Shown here one piece after another: positions 1 through 10,565 of a stretch of 64,000 bases of DNA. Each line of letters starts with the position of its first letter. Position 1 is the first letter of the stretch. This stretch comes from Pictodentalium vernedei. Taxonomy: Eukaryota > Mollusca > Scaphopoda > Dentaliida > Dentaliidae. Below the pieces are notes generated by a model. That model ran no database searches. It was not told where the DNA came from and worked only from the letters and a program-made list of their open reading frames with translations. A program made the translations under genes and the position numbers. The DNA is taken from assembly GCA_031216915.1 (NCBI GenBank), contig CM062291.1, positions 39,193,621 to 39,257,620 of the forward strand, given 5' to 3'.

Positions 1-34
1 TATACACTGGTTCAGAAGGCCATAAAGATAATCG

Positions 35-610
35 TTAACCCTTTTACCTAAGGCACACAATATCAAAATTTGTTTTTCGAAAAATTTCAACAAAATCATA
101 CCATGTTATCCCGCATTGGAATGAGCTCTCCAATGAGGGGTAACATGATATGGTTTAACTTAAATTTGTTGAAAACTATTTTTTTTTTTTTCAACTATTA
201 TTATACTTATTTATTGGTGTTTAAGGTTACATACTTATGCACAATGGCTAATCGTGACTGTGACAGTTTTACGGGTGGAGGAAGCCGAAGTACCCAGAGA
301 AAACCACCGAGCAACGACAAGCAGCTACCAGCTCCTCAACATCATAACTCAGCACTGCAGCACAGGCAGGGTTAGATTGGTTGAAGCGATGCACACTATC
401 GACATGCAGTACGCCTTAGTACACAGCGTCATCGTGTCCCCATGTGGACAATCGGGGTTAAGTGCCTTTGCCCAAGGACACAATGCGGGAGTCTGAATCG
501 ATCGCTCAGACGGTCACACATCCAAGGATTAACCAGGCTCGTTTTTTTTTTAACTGCCAAGTTTGTAAATTACACGTGCGCTGCAGCCGATTAATGAAGT
601 AAAGGGTTAA
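35..610. mobile_element. M1-type TTAA MITE interrupted by a SINE
   Basis: The left end TTAACCCTTTTACC at 35 and right end GTAAAGGGTTAA at 599-610 are inverted copies. The left half has the family core (CAACAAAATCATACCATGTT, then an inverted CATTGGAATGAGCTCTCCAATG). The right half resumes at about 541 with a T-run and AACTGCCAAGTTTGTAAATTAC. Between them sits a minus-strand SINE, so this is one nested unit. Confidence 0.75.
200..535 (-). mobile_element. tRNA-derived SINE, 5' head degraded
   Basis: It matches the better SINE copy at 1711-2074 from the tail (TTATTTATTGGTGTTTAAGGT) through ACGGGTGGAGGAAGCCG, GCAGTACGCCTTAGTACAC and GCCCAAGGACACAATGCG. The tRNA-like head beyond about 490 is not recognisable. 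It is flanked by T-runs followed by (C)AACT on both sides, probably the target duplication within the host MITE. The short open frames here are translations of the SINE, not genes. Confidence 0.7.
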
Positions 611-689
611 TGGAACTAAACAGCAAAGCAAATATTTATTTAGAAGTATAAAATGTCTACCTGGGAAGGGGGGGAACAAACCTTAATCA

Positions 690-1015
690 AAAACTTTAAG
701 GCCGCACAAAGTAGATTTTCTGTTTCCTAGGCCATTTTTTGCAGGTGGGCGGGCGGGTTTTTAATTTGTTTTGTAATTATTTCTTTACCATCAAAAGTTC
801 ATGTTCTTGGTTTGTTTTATGTTTTAGGCCTCATAGTCTACATGGGTAGCATGGGTGGTGGCGTATTTTGTCCCTTGAATGCAAGAAGGCTTTACAATGC
901 TAAAATCATATCATGTTATCCCTCACTGGAATGAACAAAGCATTGCAAAGCCTTACAGCACTCCAGGGAAAAATTTATCAATTTTATTAACTTGGGTAAA
1001 ATATCAGAGATAACC
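690..1015 (+). repeat. Interspersed repeat family R5, copy 1
   Basis: Shares GGCCATTTTTTGCAGG, AATTATTTCTTTACCATCAA, GTTCTTGGTTTGTTTTATG, TTAGGCCTCATA, TGCAAGAAGGCTTTACAATG and AATTTATCAATTTTATTAAC with copies at about 30640-30910 (plus) and 27180-27500 (minus). In this copy the palindromic centre is replaced by a piece resembling the M1 core (ATCATATCATGTTATCCCTC). Confidence 0.65.
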
Positions 1016-1140
1016 CATTTAACTAGATATCACGGAGATGGAATCCATCTCTGCAGGCCTCGCAGCAACTAACTGATGTAAGGTATAAACTGATGTGAAC
1101 AGTAATACTAAAATATTTCAAGCAATAGGTAAAATCTGAT

Positions 1141-3440
1141 TAAAATCCCTTCCCGGACATGAACTTGTCAGAAAAAAAAACCCAATTCTGAATAATTTGA
1201 CCTTGAGGTCAAACTTCAAGGTCAAAGCATGGCAACCTTGGTATGCAACACGTCGTCTTGAGATAATCTACCCACATACCAAATATCAAAACCCTATCTA
1301 TTAAGGGAAAAAAGTGAGAGCCGGACACAAACTTGTCAGAAAAAAACAACAAAATCTGAATAATTTGACCTTGAGGTCAAACTTCAAGGTCAAAGCATGG
1401 CAACCTTGGTACGCGACACATCGTCTTGCGATAATCTACCCACATACCAAATATCAAAACCCTATCTATTAAGGGAAAAAAGTGAGAGCCGGACACAAAC
1501 TTGTCAGAAAAAAACAACAAAATCTGAATAATTTGACCTTGAGGTCAAACTTCAAGATCAAAGCATGGCAACCTTGGTACGCGACACATCGCCTTGAGAT
1601 AATCTATCCACATACCAAATATCAAAACCCTATCTATTAAGGGAAAAAAGTTACTGCCCGGACACGAACTTGTCAGAAAAGAACCCCGTTTTGGAATAAT
1701 TTGACCTTGATATATTTATTTATTGATGTTTAAGGTCACATATTTATGCACAATGGCTAATCATGACCGTGACAGTTTTACGGGTGGAGGAAGCCGGAGT
1801 ACCCGGAGAGAACCACCGAGCAACGACGAGCAGCTGCCAGCTCCCCAACATCGTAACTCCGCACTGCAGCTCAGGCAGGGTTAGATTGGTTGGAGAAATG
1901 CGTACTATCGACGTGCAGTACGCCTTAGTACACGGTGTCATCGTGCCCCCACGCGGACAATGGGGATGAAGTGTCTTGCCCAAGGACACAACGCGGTTGC
2001 CGCAGGTGGGAATCGAACCGAGGATCTCTCGGTTTGCAGCCTGCACCTCTACCCACTGAGCCACCGCGCTCCCTAATTTGACCTTGAGGTCAAAGCTCAA
2101 GATCAAAGCATGGCAACCGTGGTACGTGACACATCGTCTTGAGATATTCTACCCACATACCAAATATCAAAACCCTATCTATTAAGGGAAAAAAGTTACA
2201 GCCCGGACACGAACTTGTCAGAAAAGAACCCCGAATTCTGAATAATTTGACCTTGAGGTCAAAGTTCAAGGTCAAAGCATGGCAACCTTGGTACGCGACA
2301 CATCATCTTGAAATAATCTACCCACATACCAAATATCAAAACCCTATCTATTAAGGGAAAAAAGTTACAGCCCGGACACAAACTTGTCAGAAAAAAAAAA
2401 CTGAATAATTTGACCTTGAGGTCAAACTTCAAGGTCAAAGCGTGGCAACCTTGGTACGCGACACGTCGTCTTGAGATAATCTATCCATATACCAAATATC
2501 AAAACCCTATCTATTAAGGGAAAAAAGTTACAGCCCGGACACGAACTTGTCAGAAAAGAACCCTGAATTCGGAATAATTTGACCTTGAAGTCAAAGTTCA
2601 AGGTCAAAGCATGGCTACCGTGGTACGCGACACATCGTCTTGAGATAATCTACCCACATACCAAATATCAAAACCCTATCTATTAAGGGAAAAAAAGTTA
2701 CAGCCTGGACACGAACTTGTCAGAAAAGAACCCCGAAAACGGAATAATTTGACCTTGAGGTCAAAGTTCAAGGTCAAAGCATGGCAACCTTGGTACGCGA
2801 CACATCGTCTTGCGATAATCTACCCACATACCAAATATCAAAACCCTATCTATTAAGGGAAAAAAGTGAGAGCCGGACACAAACTTGTCAGAAAAAAACA
2901 ACAAAATCTGAATAATTTGACCTTGAGGTCAAACTTCAAGATCAAAGCATGGCAACCTTGGTACGCGACACATCGCCTTGAGATAATCTATCCACATACC
3001 AAATATCAAAACCCTATCTATTAAGGGAAAAAAGTTACAGCCCGGACACGAACTTGTCAGAAAAGAACCCTGAATTCGGAATAATTTGACCTTGCAGTCA
3101 AAGTTCAAGGTCAAAGCATGGCTAACGTGGTACTCGACACATCGTCTTGAGATAATCTACCCACATACCAAATATCAAAACCCTATCTATTAAGGGAAAA
3201 AAGTTACAGCCGGACACGAACTTGTCAGAAAAGAACCCCGAAAACGGAATAATTTGACCTTGAGGTCAAAGTTTAAGGTCAAAGCATGGCAACCTTGGTA
3301 CGCAACACATCGTCTGGAGATAATATACCCACATGTCAAATATCAAAACCTTATCTATTAAGAGAGAAAATTACAGCCCGGACGGACGGACAGAGCGATC
3401 ACTATAGGGCGTCCGCCTCACGGCGGGGCCCTAATTATTA
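1141..3440 (+). repeat. Tandem array T1, ~170-bp unit, about 12 copies, interrupted by a SINE
   Basis: The unit runs GCCCGGACACGAACTTGTCAG ... AATAATTTGACCTTGAGGTC ... AAAGCATGGCAACCTTGGTA ... CATACCAAATATCAAAACCC ... TATTAAGGG. Copies begin near 1150, 1320, 1490, 1660, 2205, 2372, 2537, 2705, 2872, 3037 and 3208. The array ends in CGGACGGACGGACAGAGCGA then a GC hairpin (GGGCGTCCGCCTCACGGCGG). Each unit carries clustered AGGTCA half-sites (see findings). Confidence 0.92.
1711..2074 (-). mobile_element. tRNA-derived SINE, full length, with 13-bp target duplication
   Basis: On the minus strand it starts GGGAGCGCGGTGGCTCAGTG, containing a pol III box A (TGGCTCAGTGGG, 2051-2062) and box B (GGTTCGATTCC, 2009-2019), followed by CTTGGGCAAGACACTTCATC and a unique body, and ends in an AATAAATAAATATA tail. 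The 13-mer AATTTGACCTTGA flanks it exactly (1698-1710 and 2075-2087). It landed inside one unit of array T1, so it is younger than the array. Confidence 0.93.
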
Positions 3441-3545
3441 TTTTTTTTAAGTTTGCATTGGTTATAAAAAGAGAGCTGCGGCAGCCAAAGGGACCATGCA
3501 GGAGGGCCTGAGAAGTAGATTTTTAACTTTTTGGGGCCTAATCAA
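3425..3545 (+). repeat. Short interspersed fragment (AAGTTTGCATTGGTTATAAA type)
   Basis: AAGTTTGCATTGGTTATAAA, AAGAGAGC, GGCAGCCAA and CATGC(A/G)GGAGGGCCTGA recur at 32080-32180 (plus) and 44130-44215 (minus), so this is a multi-copy element, not gene sequence. Confidence 0.6.
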
Positions 3546-4960
3546 TAGAAATATAATTCATTCAACTGCTCAATGGGGAAAAGGGTGAAATGTTCTGAAT
3601 AAATGATCGAAATAATGTCAGAATGACAGAGTTTTCAATAATTGTGTTTCAAAAATCTTTAACCTAGTTAAAAATCTTTTAAACTTCAACCTCAAATTGT
3701 TTGCATACAGACAGGCAGAAGGATGTATCAGGATGGCTCTAGTCCTGTCTGTACACAAACGGGCTACAAACAACTGTTAATTCAATTATAAGACCAGTAA
3801 TCCACTGATGAATTACTCATGACAACTACTGATTTCCCATGTTAATTGGCCTATCTAATTCTATACAAGTATGTAGAAGTTTGACAGTTCCATGAAGTTT
3901 ATCACACAAATACCAATCTATTACATGCCTTTAAATTCATTTATTTTGGGGACACCATTTTGCCCTAATTTGGGGACATTAAAGCCAGAAATACGAGTTT
4001 TATCCTGTTATATTTGATTGTCATGCCTTTCTTTGTGTTTCTATGGTCATATAAACCCTTTAAACCCTGGTGGTATCTTCCATGTCAGTTCCATGGTAGC
4101 AATACGAAGAGTCCATATTTATTATTATGGGGGTAGACCAATTAATATTTTCAACGTGCAGCCTTAGGGCTGCACGTTGAAAATATTGATTGGTCTATAC
4201 CACACATTTACCTTGCAGTCACCCCCCTTAATGACATTCTGACATAGCTTGTGACCCGTCCGGAAAAACAGCCTCTGGAGTTCAAAGGGTTAAGATGGAA
4301 GTTATTCTAAAATGCAGAACAGACAAAGAGAATTTATAAATGTTTTTTAACATCTTCACACCTTTAATTTGGGCCACCTGTAAAAGGTGTGAAATTGGGG
4401 TAATCTAAAAGTCTGTCTATTGTACAAATGGGAAGTCTGTAATTCTGTCATGTAATTGCATTCAGTAAGCAATTCCAGCTTTATCACCCTTGACATGCAA
4501 TGGGTTACATGTCCATAGCAGGAGTGGGGCTTCACGTTCTGGGATGGGTGGGCCCGCTAGTAAGGAATAATACGTGGGGAAGTCGCAACATTAGGATAGC
4601 TGAACTATCTCTTCTTTCACTTAGACAAATCTCTGCTTACGACTCTGAATCTTAGTTTGGATAGTTTTGTGAACAACATTCTTCATTTTTCTCTTTATCC
4701 ACCTAATCCTAACTTTATTCCCATTCCTTACCATACAAAAACTACTCCTTTGTTTGGTAACGTCAACTTTACTGATTGCTTGCATTCGACAAATAACTGG
4801 TGAACAATTTTGCTGTAAACCAAATGGCCAGGCCCAGTAACGCATCAAGGAGTCAAATCTAGCTTGGGTCATATCAGCCAAGATCAGCATCATATCAGAC
4901 GAGCTCGATAATGGGCAATTCTGAGAAAGAAAATCATATCTAATAAATGTATTTATATAC
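3546..4960. other. Intronic or downstream sequence, no gene seen
   Basis: I find no exon-like cysteine pattern or conserved frame. The one notable structure is a near-perfect palindrome at 4133-4199 (AATATTTTCAACGTGCAGCC, a short loop, then its complement), of which a decayed relative lies at 47607-47655. Open frames at 4621-5004 are intron read-through next to the LE exon. Confidence 0.6.
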
Positions 4961-5113
4961 CTTGACAACCAGTTGGTGAGAATCCATAGTGATATCTTTG
5001 ACATTCATCACACTGTCGCCCAGTAACTCCCTTTTTACACTGGCACTGACCAGAGTAAACATTACAAGTGCCATTAATGGAACCATAGCTATTACAATTA
5101 CATGGGTCACAAC
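4961..5113 (-). CDS. LAMC1: Laminin gamma-1-like exon: LE unit, last exon seen in the window
   Basis: This 153-nt exon is phase 1 to phase 1 (51 codons). The acceptor is TTTCTATTGCAG at 5114-5116 and the donor is CAAG|GTATAT at 4960. The peptide is (G)CDPCNCNSYGSINGTCNVYSGQCQCKKGVTGRQCDECQRYHYGFSPTGCQ, a whole LE with eight cysteines; gamma-1 reads CDCHALGSTNGQCDIRTGQCECQPGITGQHCERCEVNHFGFGPEGCK here. The family next has one more LE and then the coiled-coil arm that trimerises with alpha and beta chains. I find neither between 1 and 4960, so the gene continues to the left of the window. A longer open frame through this exon in another register is spurious. Confidence 0.96.
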
Positions 5114-5183
5114 CTGCAATAGAAAAAAATAATTAATCATTTAAAATACACAATACATGTGAGAAGCATCAATATATGGCATC

Positions 5184-5560
5184 TTAACTGGTAAAGTGCG
5201 ACATTATTTTTTAAATTTGATTTGTAACGCATTTGTTTTTCTGCAATGTTACCATGCTACCAGTAAAGGGAGAGTTCATTTTGTAAGATTTTGTTCATTA
5301 ATAATTGTTATGTTACAATTTATTGGAGAGCGCCTGTTGGCACTCTCCACTAAATTGTAGTAAAACTATTTTACATACACATCAGGGATTAAAATTCCTG
5401 TGCGAATCCGAATCGATTCACGCAAATGATTCTCGCAAGGGAAACAATGAGAATCAACTTAGATTTGCACAAAATGTTCATTTGATTCTTGTCGTAGATT
5501 CTAAAGGTGGCTTTAACAAGCCAAGAGAATGCTCTGTCTTTGCCCCCTCATAATAAGGTA
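5184..5560. mobile_element. M3-type MITE, right end not recognised
   Basis: Starts TTAACTGGTAAAGTGCG and contains the family stem GTTACAATTTATTGGAGAGC ... GCACTCTCCACTAAATTGTA at about 5311-5361. The expected GCACTCTACCAGTTAA terminus is not visible, so it is truncated or diverged. Confidence 0.55.
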
Positions 5561-5575
5561 TAAAAACTACACTTA

Positions 5576-5643
5576 GCAGTGGTGTCCAGTGAAGTCTTGG
5601 CTGCCTATATAGGCAGCCAAGACTTCACTAAACACCACTGCCA
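5576..5643. repeat. Near-perfect palindrome
   Basis: AGCAGTGGTGT...GTGAAGTCTTGGCTGCCTAT is followed directly by its complement, ATAGGCAGCCAAGACTTCAC ... ACACCACTG. Arms are about 33 nt with almost no loop. Confidence 0.85.
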
Positions 5644-5707
5644 CGATACTGTAATTTCCATCAGCCAGACCACCAAAAGCCTGTATGTTGGAACATGTGT
5701 TCTACAT

Positions 5708-6643
5708 GCAGGGCTTGCCTTGAGTCGGGGCCGATCAGCCCCGGCCCCGAGAGGCCCCTCCTTGGGGCTTTTTTTCGGCCCCGACTTTTTTTCTGTCTTG
5801 GCTCCCGAAATCTCAGTGTTGCTGTTGGTAGGTTTGGGCATCGAAATTTTGCAAGATTAATTTTTCCATTCACGTCTCATTCACGCAAGTGTGATTACAA
5901 TAGAAGATGCAGCAAATAACAGATATAATAATAATACAAACTTTTTTGTCTGATTCGAATTAACCTCCACCTAAATCTGCATGAAAACTGAGAAAATCCC
6001 AAGATTTAGCACAAAAACCCAACACATTTACGAGACTTCAAAAGCACGCTTGTCAACTAATGGGGGAATTCCCTTCAATCTCACAATACTATGTGCGGGT
6101 ATATCCGATCCTAACATCTGAATAAATGCAACACAAGACACAGAAACTGCCGTCAAAATAAATGTACGAAATAAAATAAAATGTGTACCTGTGTCTACGT
6201 GGAGAGGTGGGGCGCATTCCATTTCTGAAATATCCAAAGCTGTGGGGAATTTTCATGGATTGAAATTATTTAAACGGTAAACTGAAATTTTTTTTTTTTT
6301 CAATTTTTTTCTCTGAGACAACCCTTGGATCGAAAATACACACCCCACAATATGTACGAAACGTCCTAAAATTTTATCAACAAAAAAACCAAAATGTCTA
6401 TGTACGAAACGTCCAGCACCCACATGATGGGTCCAAGTCGTTTCGTCCCCGGGATTTTTTTTTTCTAAGCAAAAGTAATCAACTAAGGTCGCCATTGGAA
6501 AGAATGTAACAACATAAAATTACCCCCAAAGGCCCCGACCTCAATATCTGGGGGAATTTTTTCAGGCCCCCCAGCAGGCCCCGACCTCAACATCTGGGGG
6601 ACTTTTTTTAGGCCCCGACCATTTTACTGAAGGCAAGCCCTGT
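5708..6643. mobile_element. TIR element, CAGGGCTTGCCTT ends, ~936 bp
   Basis: Left end CAGGGCTTGCCTTGAGT and right end ACTGAAGGCAAGCCCTG form 17-bp terminal inverted repeats. Sub-terminal GGGGCC/GGCCCCGAC-rich stretches occur near both ends. The CAGGG start is hAT-like, but I see no clean 8-bp target duplication and no transposase, so it is a non-autonomous element of uncertain class. Confidence 0.6.
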
Positions 6644-7106
6644 ATATGCACATGTGTGAGAAACTCGACAAAATGGAAACTGGGCCCATAAAGGGAAAAC
6701 TCTCTGAAAAATAAAATTGACATTTGTCTTTTACTATGGCATATGTAAATGTTGCACTCACATAACAGTACTATCAAATTCAAAATATTTAAGAACTGAA
6801 AATTGATTCTCGCAACAGAATCAGGACAAATTTTAAGGCCTGCACATATCTTTCCTACTGCTGTGTGGAAAACAGGCTAATGCATACAGTGTAAAGTCAC
6901 TAAAGTGGCTTTTAGCACTCTTTATTCCATAGAGCCATGATAGTGACTTCTAACACTCAACCAGTTATGTCAAATTCAATCATTTTGCAGGGAAATATAT
7001 ACCTCACACATTTCAAATACATCTCAATTTACAAGAACCAGAAAAATGGGAAAAATAATTATTTGATTTTCAAGTTTTTGTACAGACAAAAAAAAAAAGC
7101 CCCAAA
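6644..7106. other. Intron; fragment of an M3-type MITE near 6890-6970
   Basis: ATAGAGCCATGATAGTGACT...TAACACTCAACCAGTTA at 6929-6966 matches the right end of M3 copies near 48430-48470 and 58790-58821. Nothing else is recognised in this stretch. Confidence 0.5.
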
Positions 7107-7730
7107 ACAAGAGGTCCCAAGGGCCATGAGGCACTCACCTGAGAAAGTTGTTCAAAGGATTTAAGGTCACACTTAAAATCTATGGCTAGTTAACACTACA
7201 GAGTAATGAAGTCATGTAATTATTTTTCCTCTATTGTTCATGTCAGATAAGTTATCTAGTATTTAGATGCTAGCACAGAAATGACGCCTGCAATAATGGC
7301 AGGTTTCCAGTAATGAAATTAATGAAAATGTCAATGATACTGCAGCTTAACTTGACCAAGAAGGGACTGAATTAGATAGAAAGTTCCAGTAATGCAACGT
7401 CAATCACTCAAGTTTCTACAGAAAAGACATCACACGAAAGCTACATATGAAATCTGAAAAAGATCGGGTGAGGAATTTACTAAGAGAATTGTTGACAATT
7501 TATATGCCAAATTCACGATGGCCACTGGCGGTCATGTTTTTGAATGAAATTCAGAAAAATTTGATAGCTCTCATTTAGACATCACACCAAAGCTACATAT
7601 AAAATTTGAAAAAGATCGGGTGAGAGGTGCGGCCTGTAGTGTGTGCTGATGGAATTGTTGATAATTTATAAATTTACCCTGACCTGCCTGATCCCTGAGA
7701 AATTTAAATTTTATAGTAAATTTCCTTTCT
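7107..7730 (+). mobile_element. 5' part of a pearl/Helentron-like tandem element
   Basis: Begins ACAAGAGGTCCCAAGGGCCA...GGCACTCACCTGA, the same start form as at 52128 and 56724. It contains two ~153-bp units carrying GACATCACA(C)GAAAGCTACA and GAAAAAGATCGGGTGAG (7425 and 7578). The DIRS element begins directly after it and probably cut it off. Confidence 0.55.
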
Positions 7731-7985
7731 TGTTATACCTACCACAATTGTTTACTACAGGCTTGCACTACAGTGGAAGACCCTAACTCGGAAAATATAC
7801 TCTCTATTTTGATCTTTCCCAAGCGACTCGGGAAAGAAAAGTGGTGCAAAAGCACAAAGAAAAAATAAGCCAAAACTGGGTCGAGCGCCACCGGCGCTCA
7901 CCCAGTAGGGGACGCTCTTCTCTTAGTACAAATCCACGGCTTCCGGCATCCAGTGCGCAGGCAGTAACTAATGAATCATTCTTTT
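7728..7985. repeat. DIRS-A inverted terminal repeat, 3' copy
   Basis: Matches the reverse complement of 16098-16345 at roughly nine in ten positions, with small indels. One indel is an extra GCGACTCGGGAAAG-like segment near 7830, absent from the other copy. Confidence 0.88.
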
Positions 7986-8965
7986 GAATCCACCAACATT
8001 GGAGTTTTGAGATCAGCGGGGAGGAAGGATTCTTACCAGAATAAGAAATCTTGGACAGAAAGGAGCAATCAGTGGTAAACGTAACACTGTTGGGAGAGTT
8101 CCTGAAAAAGGCCGGGTCAACTGAGAGGGTGTGAAGCTCAATAACCTGTCTGGCTGAGGCAAAAGCCAACAGAAAAGCCGTCTTGTATGTGAGAAAACGC
8201 ATATCCACCTGGGATAAAGATTCGAATGGTGCCCCCCTCCCTCCCCCAAGCAAAACAGCACCCAAGAAAGATTCAATCGTGGGGTAAGCTGCAAAGTCCT
8301 AGGCCTTTTCAAGGAAAAGTGCCGAACAAGCTTGGAGAGGTATGGATTAGTGCCGATATGACGCTGTTCCACATACGAAAAGGTCTCCAAAAGCATGGAC
8401 CTGTACCCTTTGATGGTAACAGGCTGGAGACCCGAGAAACAAACAGATATACCAGAAACTCCACTATCTGTGAAATCGAAAGATTGGCATAATCAACAGA
8501 GTGATCGGCACACCATCGACAGAAGACCTTCCACTTAGCCACACAGGCTAAACCAGTGGAATGCCTCCTTGAAGAAGAAATGCACTCCACTGCTCGTCTT
8601 GAAAAAACCTCTACGGAGGAGACAGGACCTGACAAAAGATATGCGTGAAGGCACAATGAAATTGGGTCGATGTGAAACCTCCTCGAGTGACCTTGGCAAA
8701 GGTCGCGATGTAGCAGGAGAAGTGCCGTACCGCCGCCAACAGAGAGTGGAGCTGATTGATCCACACCCACTGAGGCGACAGGGGAGAGATCAGAATGATT
8801 AGACAACTGCAGGTTCGTATCTTGGTTACATCCGGAGGCAGAATCGGAACCGGCGGGAAGGCGTAGCCGACAAGACCGTTCCAATCGAGTGACAGAGCGT
8901 CCACGGCGAAAGCCAGAGGATCTGGACACGGGGACACGAAAGTGTCCACCTGATGGTTCCAACAT
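7804..8965 (-). pseudogene. DIRS-A tyrosine recombinase, truncated and frameshifted
   Basis: In DIRS elements this enzyme inserts the circular cDNA. Seen here in three frames: the N-terminal SAM-like part (AKWKVFCRWCADHSVDYANL...IVEFLVYLF, near 8430-8560), the linker around LPSKGTGPCFWRPF, and the start of the catalytic domain with the first arginine, KTAFLLAFASARQVIELHTL (near 8120-8190). After QCWWIQ the frame enters the terminal repeat. The family's HxxR and nucleophilic Tyr are absent, so the catalytic half was deleted. Stops and shifts also separate the pieces. It cannot be functional. Confidence 0.8.
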
Positions 8966-9614
8966 GTCGCAAAGAGATCAATGTGGGGACGACCCCAGAG
9001 ATGGCAAAGCGACTGAAACACCGCACTGTGGAGCATCCACTCGGTGGAAATGACCCTACCCTGTCGGGACAGGGAGTCGGCTAGGACATTCAGACGACCG
9101 GGAATGTGACAAACCACCACTCCGGCGTTGACATCCTGAGCGAGCAGTAGAAGATCCCAAGCCAATTGGGAACCGAGTGCATGCAGCTCTGGTTCCGAAT
9201 GTAAGCCACCACTGTCGAATTGTCGGACAACAGAAGGACCTGGCGATTCGAAAGGTGGGGGATCCACTGCTGGAAACTCAGAAGAAGAGTGAGAAGCTCC
9301 TTCTGGTTGATATGAGGAGCTGCTTGATCCTGGTCCCTTGACGCGTGAAGGGAAAGGCCTAGAGGATCCAACATCGCACCCCATCCGAGATCGCTGGCGT
9401 CTGCCGGCAGAAAACAATCGGATGTGGGCAACTCCAACGGAACCCCCTGAGTATTCCACTGAACGTCCGTCCAAGGGAGAATGTGACGATGAAGAGACTC
9501 TGGTAACTGAAGCACCAGGTCCAGAGGATCGACATTCGGCCTCCAACGACTGAGCAGAAAGTGTTGGAGAGGTCTGACATGCAGCCGACCAAGAGGAATA
9601 AGATCCGTCACCAA
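8611..9614 (-). pseudogene. DIRS-A RNase H and following domain
   Basis: The frame 9614-9090 holds RNase H features: ADASDLGWGAML, HINQKELLTLLLSFQQW and LLLSDNSTVVAYIRNQ. A shift near 9150 moves to the frame carrying VCHIPGRLNVLADSLSR (RNase H end), GRPHIDLFATCWNHQVDTFV, PDPLAFAVDALSLDWNGLVG and YAFPPVPILP, the region after RNase H often labelled DAM-methylase-like in DIRS elements. The latter naming is family knowledge, not proven here. It replicates with the RT below as one polyprotein. Confidence 0.85.
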
Positions 9615-9676
9615 ACTGCAGAGACCGAGCAGTCGGAGAATACTCCGAGCTGTCTTGGATGTGGACTAGGACAGAG

Positions 9677-10565
9677 TCAGGGCAAAAGCTGAGAGAACAC
9701 AGCCCTTGCCCGGGGAACTGCCACCGTATTGAACTGAGTACGGAAGTCCATCCGCAGATGACAAAGCAACTGAGAAGGGACCAGGTCCGACTTCTCCTCG
9801 TTGACTCTGAACCTTAGTGACATGAGCAGGCTAAACAGTGTGTTGACATCTGACTCCAAAAAGGCAGCATTGGAATGCCTCTGGAGGATATCGTCTAGAT
9901 ATGCCAAAGTAGTCACCCTTGACAGTGTGCGATGGAAGGCTATCACATGCGACATCAGTCGCATGAAGGCCCAAGGAGCCAGGTTGAGGCCGAAAGACAT
10001 GGCCTTGAACTGGTAAACTCGCCTCAGAAAAGCGAACCTGAGATATTTTCGTGATGTCCGATGAATCAGAACGTGAAAGTAAGCGTCTCGCAGGTCGATG
10101 CTGGAAGCGAAATCTCCCTGGTGAATGAAACGGCAAACCGATCTGCAAGTCTCCATGCTGAACATGGGAGCAATGATAGACTGGTTCAGGATACTCGAAT
10201 CGAAAACCGGTTGGAGTCGGCCGTCCTTCTTTGGCACCAAGAACAGGCGGAAATAAAATCCCACTGATGGAATGTTCTTGATGACCTTGATTGCCCTCTT
10301 TGCCAGGAGATTGTCTATCTCCGTGGACAAAAGCTCCCGATGTGAAACGTCTGAAGGAACTGGAGTTGGAAGAAGCACTCTCGACCGAGTGAAGCCTCCG
10401 GAAGGATATTCGCAGCCAGGACCGAACAACATCTAACACCCAAGGATCGGATGTGATGGTGGCCCAATGGTCTGCAAATACTGATATCCCTCCTCCAACC
10501 TGGGATGAATCGAGGTGAGGACTTTCATTTCGAGCCCCGGCAAGGCCTGGTAGAGGAGAAACCAC
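9677..10565 (-). pseudogene. DIRS-A reverse transcriptase
   Basis: Two overlapping frames: 10565-10410 has VGGGISVFADHWATITSDPW, the usual pre-RT stretch, and 10432-9677 has TEIDNLLAKRAIKVI, FLVPKKDGRLQPVFDSSILN, FASSIDLRDAYFHVLIH, LRFAFLRRVYQFKAMSFGLN and the catalytic YLDDIL box (YxDD). The aspartate in SIDLRDAYFHV and the DD are present, so the core was once active. A frameshift near 10420 separates the halves. The closest recognisable type is DIRS1-like RT, not Gypsy or LINE. Confidence 0.9.

Noticed and set aside
1763-1969. Peptide MTVTVLRVEEAGVP..., also at 254-496
   Set aside because: Present in each SINE copy in the antisense frame; it is repeat sequence, not a conserved gene.
2009-2074. 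Stand-alone tRNA gene
   Set aside because: Box A and box B are there, but no cloverleaf with anticodon stem and acceptor pairing is evident; it is the head of a SINE.
1-4960. The next laminin exon (last LE or coiled coil)
   Set aside because: Searched the minus strand for CxC...GxC spacing and for heptad-rich frames; none found, so it lies left of the window.
4621-5004. 127-aa frame overlapping the LE exon
   Set aside because: Wrong frame for the laminin reading, crosses the splice donor and lacks any domain.
5700-6660. 8-bp target duplication for the CAGGGCTTGCC element
   Set aside because: Flanks TCTACATG and TATATGCA do not agree in register, so I do not claim it.
8226-8802. Plus-strand frames across the DIRS-A polyprotein
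   Set aside because: Shadows of minus-strand RNase H/recombinase coding; no similarity of their own.
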